Shown here one piece after another: positions 62,017 to 64,000 of a DNA stretch of 64,000 nt. The stretch lies in the NCBI GenBank assembly GCA_905215345.1, contig CAJMPR010000003.1:62001-126000 (forward strand), written 5' to 3'. Each line of letters opens with the position of its first letter. Position 1 is the first letter of the stretch. A program made the translations under genes and the position numbers. Under the pieces are notes generated by a model. It was not told the origin of the DNA, made no database searches, and saw only the letters and a program-made list of their open reading frames with translations. This DNA is from an uncultured bacterium. Its GTDB lineage: Bacteria > Bacteroidota > Bacteroidia > Bacteroidales > Bacteroidaceae.

Positions 62017-62916
62017 ATGAGAATTTCCAATTCAATCCTGGCTGCTATGGCAGCAACATTGGTTCTCGCAAGTTGCGACAACGACGAGAACGGCGGCGTA
62101 GATACTGCCGAGTATATCACCGTGAACACGAGCATCGGCTCACTCACACGAACCGCTACCGACGACGACGGCACGCAGACCTTTGTGAAAGACGACAAAA
62201 TCAGCGTCTATGCCTGGACGGGGAGTGCCGATGTGGTAAATGCGGACGGAATGGTGGTGAACAACTCCATCAACACCTACGACGGCACAAAATGGAGTGC
62301 CTCTCCGCAGATGCTGTGGAAAGATATGATGACGCCACATTATTTCTTGGGCGTTTATCCAACACGCGCCATCACCGACTTCACAGCGGATGCCTACACG
62401 CTGGATGTAACCAAGCAAGAGCAAAGCGACCTATTAGTGGCTGTGAACACTGGAACTGACAATGCCGGATTCACCGCAACCAACACTGCCGTGCCTTTGC
62501 AGTTCGACCACGTGATGGCCAAACTTATCGTGAACCTCACCTTCCGCAACCAATGGGCAACTACTCCCAAAGTGGAAAGTGTAACAACAGGTAATCTTAA
62601 AGGCAAAGCCACTGTGAATTATCTGACTAAGAGTGCCACTGTTACCGCCGAAGATGCTACAAATATTGAGCTTCCTGTTGCTACCGCCAACACCACTTAC
62701 CAGTCCATCATGGTTCCGCAAGCTGGCAACGATGCCACGATTGCTATCAAGATAGGCGAGAAGGACTACACCTACACCGGCACTGTGAAGCTGGAAAGCG
62801 GCAAATACACCACCGTGAACCTCATTGTGGGTCGTGACGGCATTACCCTTGGCAGCGTGAGCATCAACGACTGGGGAGCAGGAACCACCATCAATGGCGG
62901 CGAAGCACAGGAATAA
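62017..62916 (+). CDS. Fimbrillin family protein (Mfa-like)
   Basis: 299 residues. Lipobox LASC followed by DNDEN, a short propeptide-like strand and the segment SLTRTATDDDG, where an Arg-specific protease would cut in Bacteroidales pilin maturation. The rest is a two-domain beta fold of the fimbrillin_A/Mfa-like type (LQFDHVMAKLIVNL, then YTGTVKLESGKYTTVNLIVGRD in part). Probable shaft or tip pilin. Confidence 0.88.
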   Translation: MRISNSILAAMAATLVLASCDNDENGGVDTAEYITVNTSIGSLTRTATDDDGTQTFVKDDKISVYAWTGSADVVNADGMVVNNSINTYDGTKWSASPQMLWKDMMTPHYFLGVYPTRAITDFTADAYTLDVTKQEQSDLLVAVNTGTDNAGFTATNTAVPLQFDHVMAKLIVNLTFRNQWATTPKVESVTTGNLKGKATVNYLTKSATVTAEDATNIELPVATANTTYQSIMVPQAGNDATIAIKIGEKDYTYTGTVKLESGKYTTVNLIVGRDGITLGSVSINDWGAGTTINGGEAQE

Positions 62917-62945
62917 ACCAAATGATAATAATAAAATAACAGAAA

Positions 62946-63980
62946 ATGAGAATAAAAAACTTTTTGACAATGGCAGCCATCGCCGGGGCAATGACCTTGG
63001 GCAGCTGCTCGAACAATGACGACGACATGATGCAAACCAACGTATTGCCCGACGACAATGCCATCGCCATCGCTTCCGTCACCGTGGGTGATGCAGCGGC
63101 AAAGACAAGGGCGGGACATCCCACAGGGGAGCTTGGGAGGGGTAAATCCTTCGGCCTCTTCGTCACCAATGCCGGTGCAAGCAAGTATTCTTACAACAAT
63201 TTGTATATGGCGAACCCGAATGGCAGTTGGGAGGCATACACGGATAATGCTGTGGCGACCCCACTAGCGATGCTGTGGCAGTCTGCCACCCAACCCGTGA
63301 CGATGATTGCATATCGGGGATATTATTATTATGCTACACTTACCAGTCCTAATTTTTCTGATATAATAGCTGACCAGTCGACTAATGGATCGGAACCTTC
63401 CGACTTCCTCTACGCCAAGAGCGTGGTGACGCCGAATGCGCCCGTCCCCACCAACGACATCTATTACGACGCCGCAACGAAGAAAGTAGTGGTGAAGTTC
63501 AACCACGTACTCTCCAAGCTGCGTGTGGCGTTGAGCTACGGCACTGAGCTGACGCAAGACGCCGTCAACCTGCCCACCGTTACCTCCGTAAAACTTCAAG
63601 GTACCATAAGATGGTATAACATCAATTTGAACAGCGAAACACTTGCAGGAGTGGCCACGGTAGATAACACCCAAACAGCCACCGACATCACCATGCACCC
63701 CGAGACTCTCCTAACCGGTGAAACCGCAGCCGGAGTAGATGCCGCCACTGAGGCCATCGTAGTGCCGCAAGCCACTGCCTTCACCCTCCGCATCACCCTG
63801 AGCAACGGCAAGGCATACACCTACACCTACCGGAACACAGGAACCTCTGACAAGTACACCTTCGAGAGCGGCAAAGCTTACATCCTCAATCTTACAGTGG
63901 GCAAAGACATCGTCACTCCGGGCAGCATCACATCCTCACCGTGGACAACAGTGAACGGCGGACAACTGGAGACGGAATAA
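62946..63980 (+). CDS. Fimbrillin family protein (Mfa-like), second
   Basis: 344 residues. Lipobox LGSC followed by SNNDDD, a probable maturation site near KTRAGH, and the fimbrillin core motifs VKFNHVLSKLRVAL and KYTFESGKAYILNLTVGKD. It is 29 bp after the first fimbrillin gene and clearly paralogous. More subunits may follow beyond the window. Confidence 0.88.
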   Translation: MRIKNFLTMAAIAGAMTLGSCSNNDDDMMQTNVLPDDNAIAIASVTVGDAAAKTRAGHPTGELGRGKSFGLFVTNAGASKYSYNNLYMANPNGSWEAYTDNAVATPLAMLWQSATQPVTMIAYRGYYYYATLTSPNFSDIIADQSTNGSEPSDFLYAKSVVTPNAPVPTNDIYYDAATKKVVVKFNHVLSKLRVALSYGTELTQDAVNLPTVTSVKLQGTIRWYNINLNSETLAGVATVDNTQTATDITMHPETLLTGETAAGVDAATEAIVVPQATAFTLRITLSNGKAYTYTYRNTGTSDKYTFESGKAYILNLTVGKDIVTPGSITSSPWTTVNGGQLETE

Positions 63981-63983
63981 CAA

Positions 63984-64000
63984 ATGAGCAATAACAGAAA
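63984..64000 (+). CDS. Possible start of the next gene (truncated by the window)
   Basis: An ATG 3 bp after the fimbrillin stop reads MSNNR and continues to the edge. The spacing fits another operon gene, but only five codons are visible. Confidence 0.35.

Larger units (their letters stand above)
44480..64000 (+). mobile_element. CTnDOT-type integrative conjugative element, left part (right end off-window)
   Basis: The gene order from the host junction is an IntDOT-like integrase, a RhuM-like HTH gene, paired HTH genes on both strands, a Xis2c/Xis2d/orf3/Exc(topoisomerase III)-like excision operon, DUF1896, a large methylase/helicase, then a fimbrial cargo locus. This is the modular plan of CTnDOT-family elements. 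No transfer genes are in the window, so mobility is inferred. The left boundary is approximate. Confidence 0.8.

Noticed and set aside
62434..62991. Reverse open frame of 185 codons
   Set aside because: Antisense to the first fimbrillin gene, which has clear lipobox and pilin motifs.

Overview
The window looks like a chromosomal segment of a gut Bacteroides (order Bacteroidales). Evidence: many Bacteroidales-restricted families (DUF3829, DUF4290, DUF3843, DUF4493, PCMD, DUF1896, fimbrillin/Mfa2), promoters of the Bacteroides form TTTG-N19/20-TAnnTTTG rather than sigma70 boxes, scarce Shine-Dalgarno sequences, and core gene neighbourhoods typical of the genus. No species is assigned.

Left part (1-44.4 kb) is host chromosome. 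It holds the end of a RlmJ-like protein, a DUF3829 lipoprotein and a cell-wall amidase; metY; a GH20 hexosaminidase; maeB with an overlapping 57-residue membrane ORF; gdhA; the reverse operon yicC-gmk-small membrane protein-nadD; tsaB-DUF4290; the forward cluster murA-rimM-M23 peptidase-dxr-rseP; meso-diaminopimelate dehydrogenase; ruvA; a DUF3843 gene; an M24 peptidase; a second glutamate dehydrogenase (gdhB); and a 987-residue protein fusing receiver-like domains to a PEP-synthase-type ATP-binding half. At 30.1-39.4 kb a six-gene operon encodes three DUF4493/PCMD-type lipoproteins, two paralogous small outer-membrane barrels and a fourth PCMD lipoprotein. It looks like one surface assembly and is the best candidate for an undescribed system. 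Then come a metallophosphoesterase, menA, rfbB/rfbA and a YfcE-type phosphodiesterase.

Right part (about 44.5 kb to the end) is the left end of a CTnDOT-type integrative conjugative element. It has an IntDOT-like tyrosine recombinase (serine at the Arg-I position), HTH regulators on both strands, an excision-type operon (two Xis2c/Xis2d-like HTH proteins, a DUF4099/DUF3945 protein, a small membrane protein, topoisomerase III), DUF1896, and a 1871-residue methylase/helicase. Cargo is a Mfa-type fimbrial locus: a divergent membrane-bound AraC regulator, a small ORF, an OmpA-family protein, a Mfa2-type anchor and two fimbrillins. The element runs off the right edge.

Two families of intergenic repeats run through the host part and were not seen in the element. 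One is heptanucleotide (7-nt) arrays, often direct on one side and inverted on the other of a short core, placed just before start codons. The other is 22-nt periodic arrays at four intergenic places. Within the element a 12-mer (CCACTAAAATCC) recurs four times next to gene starts.
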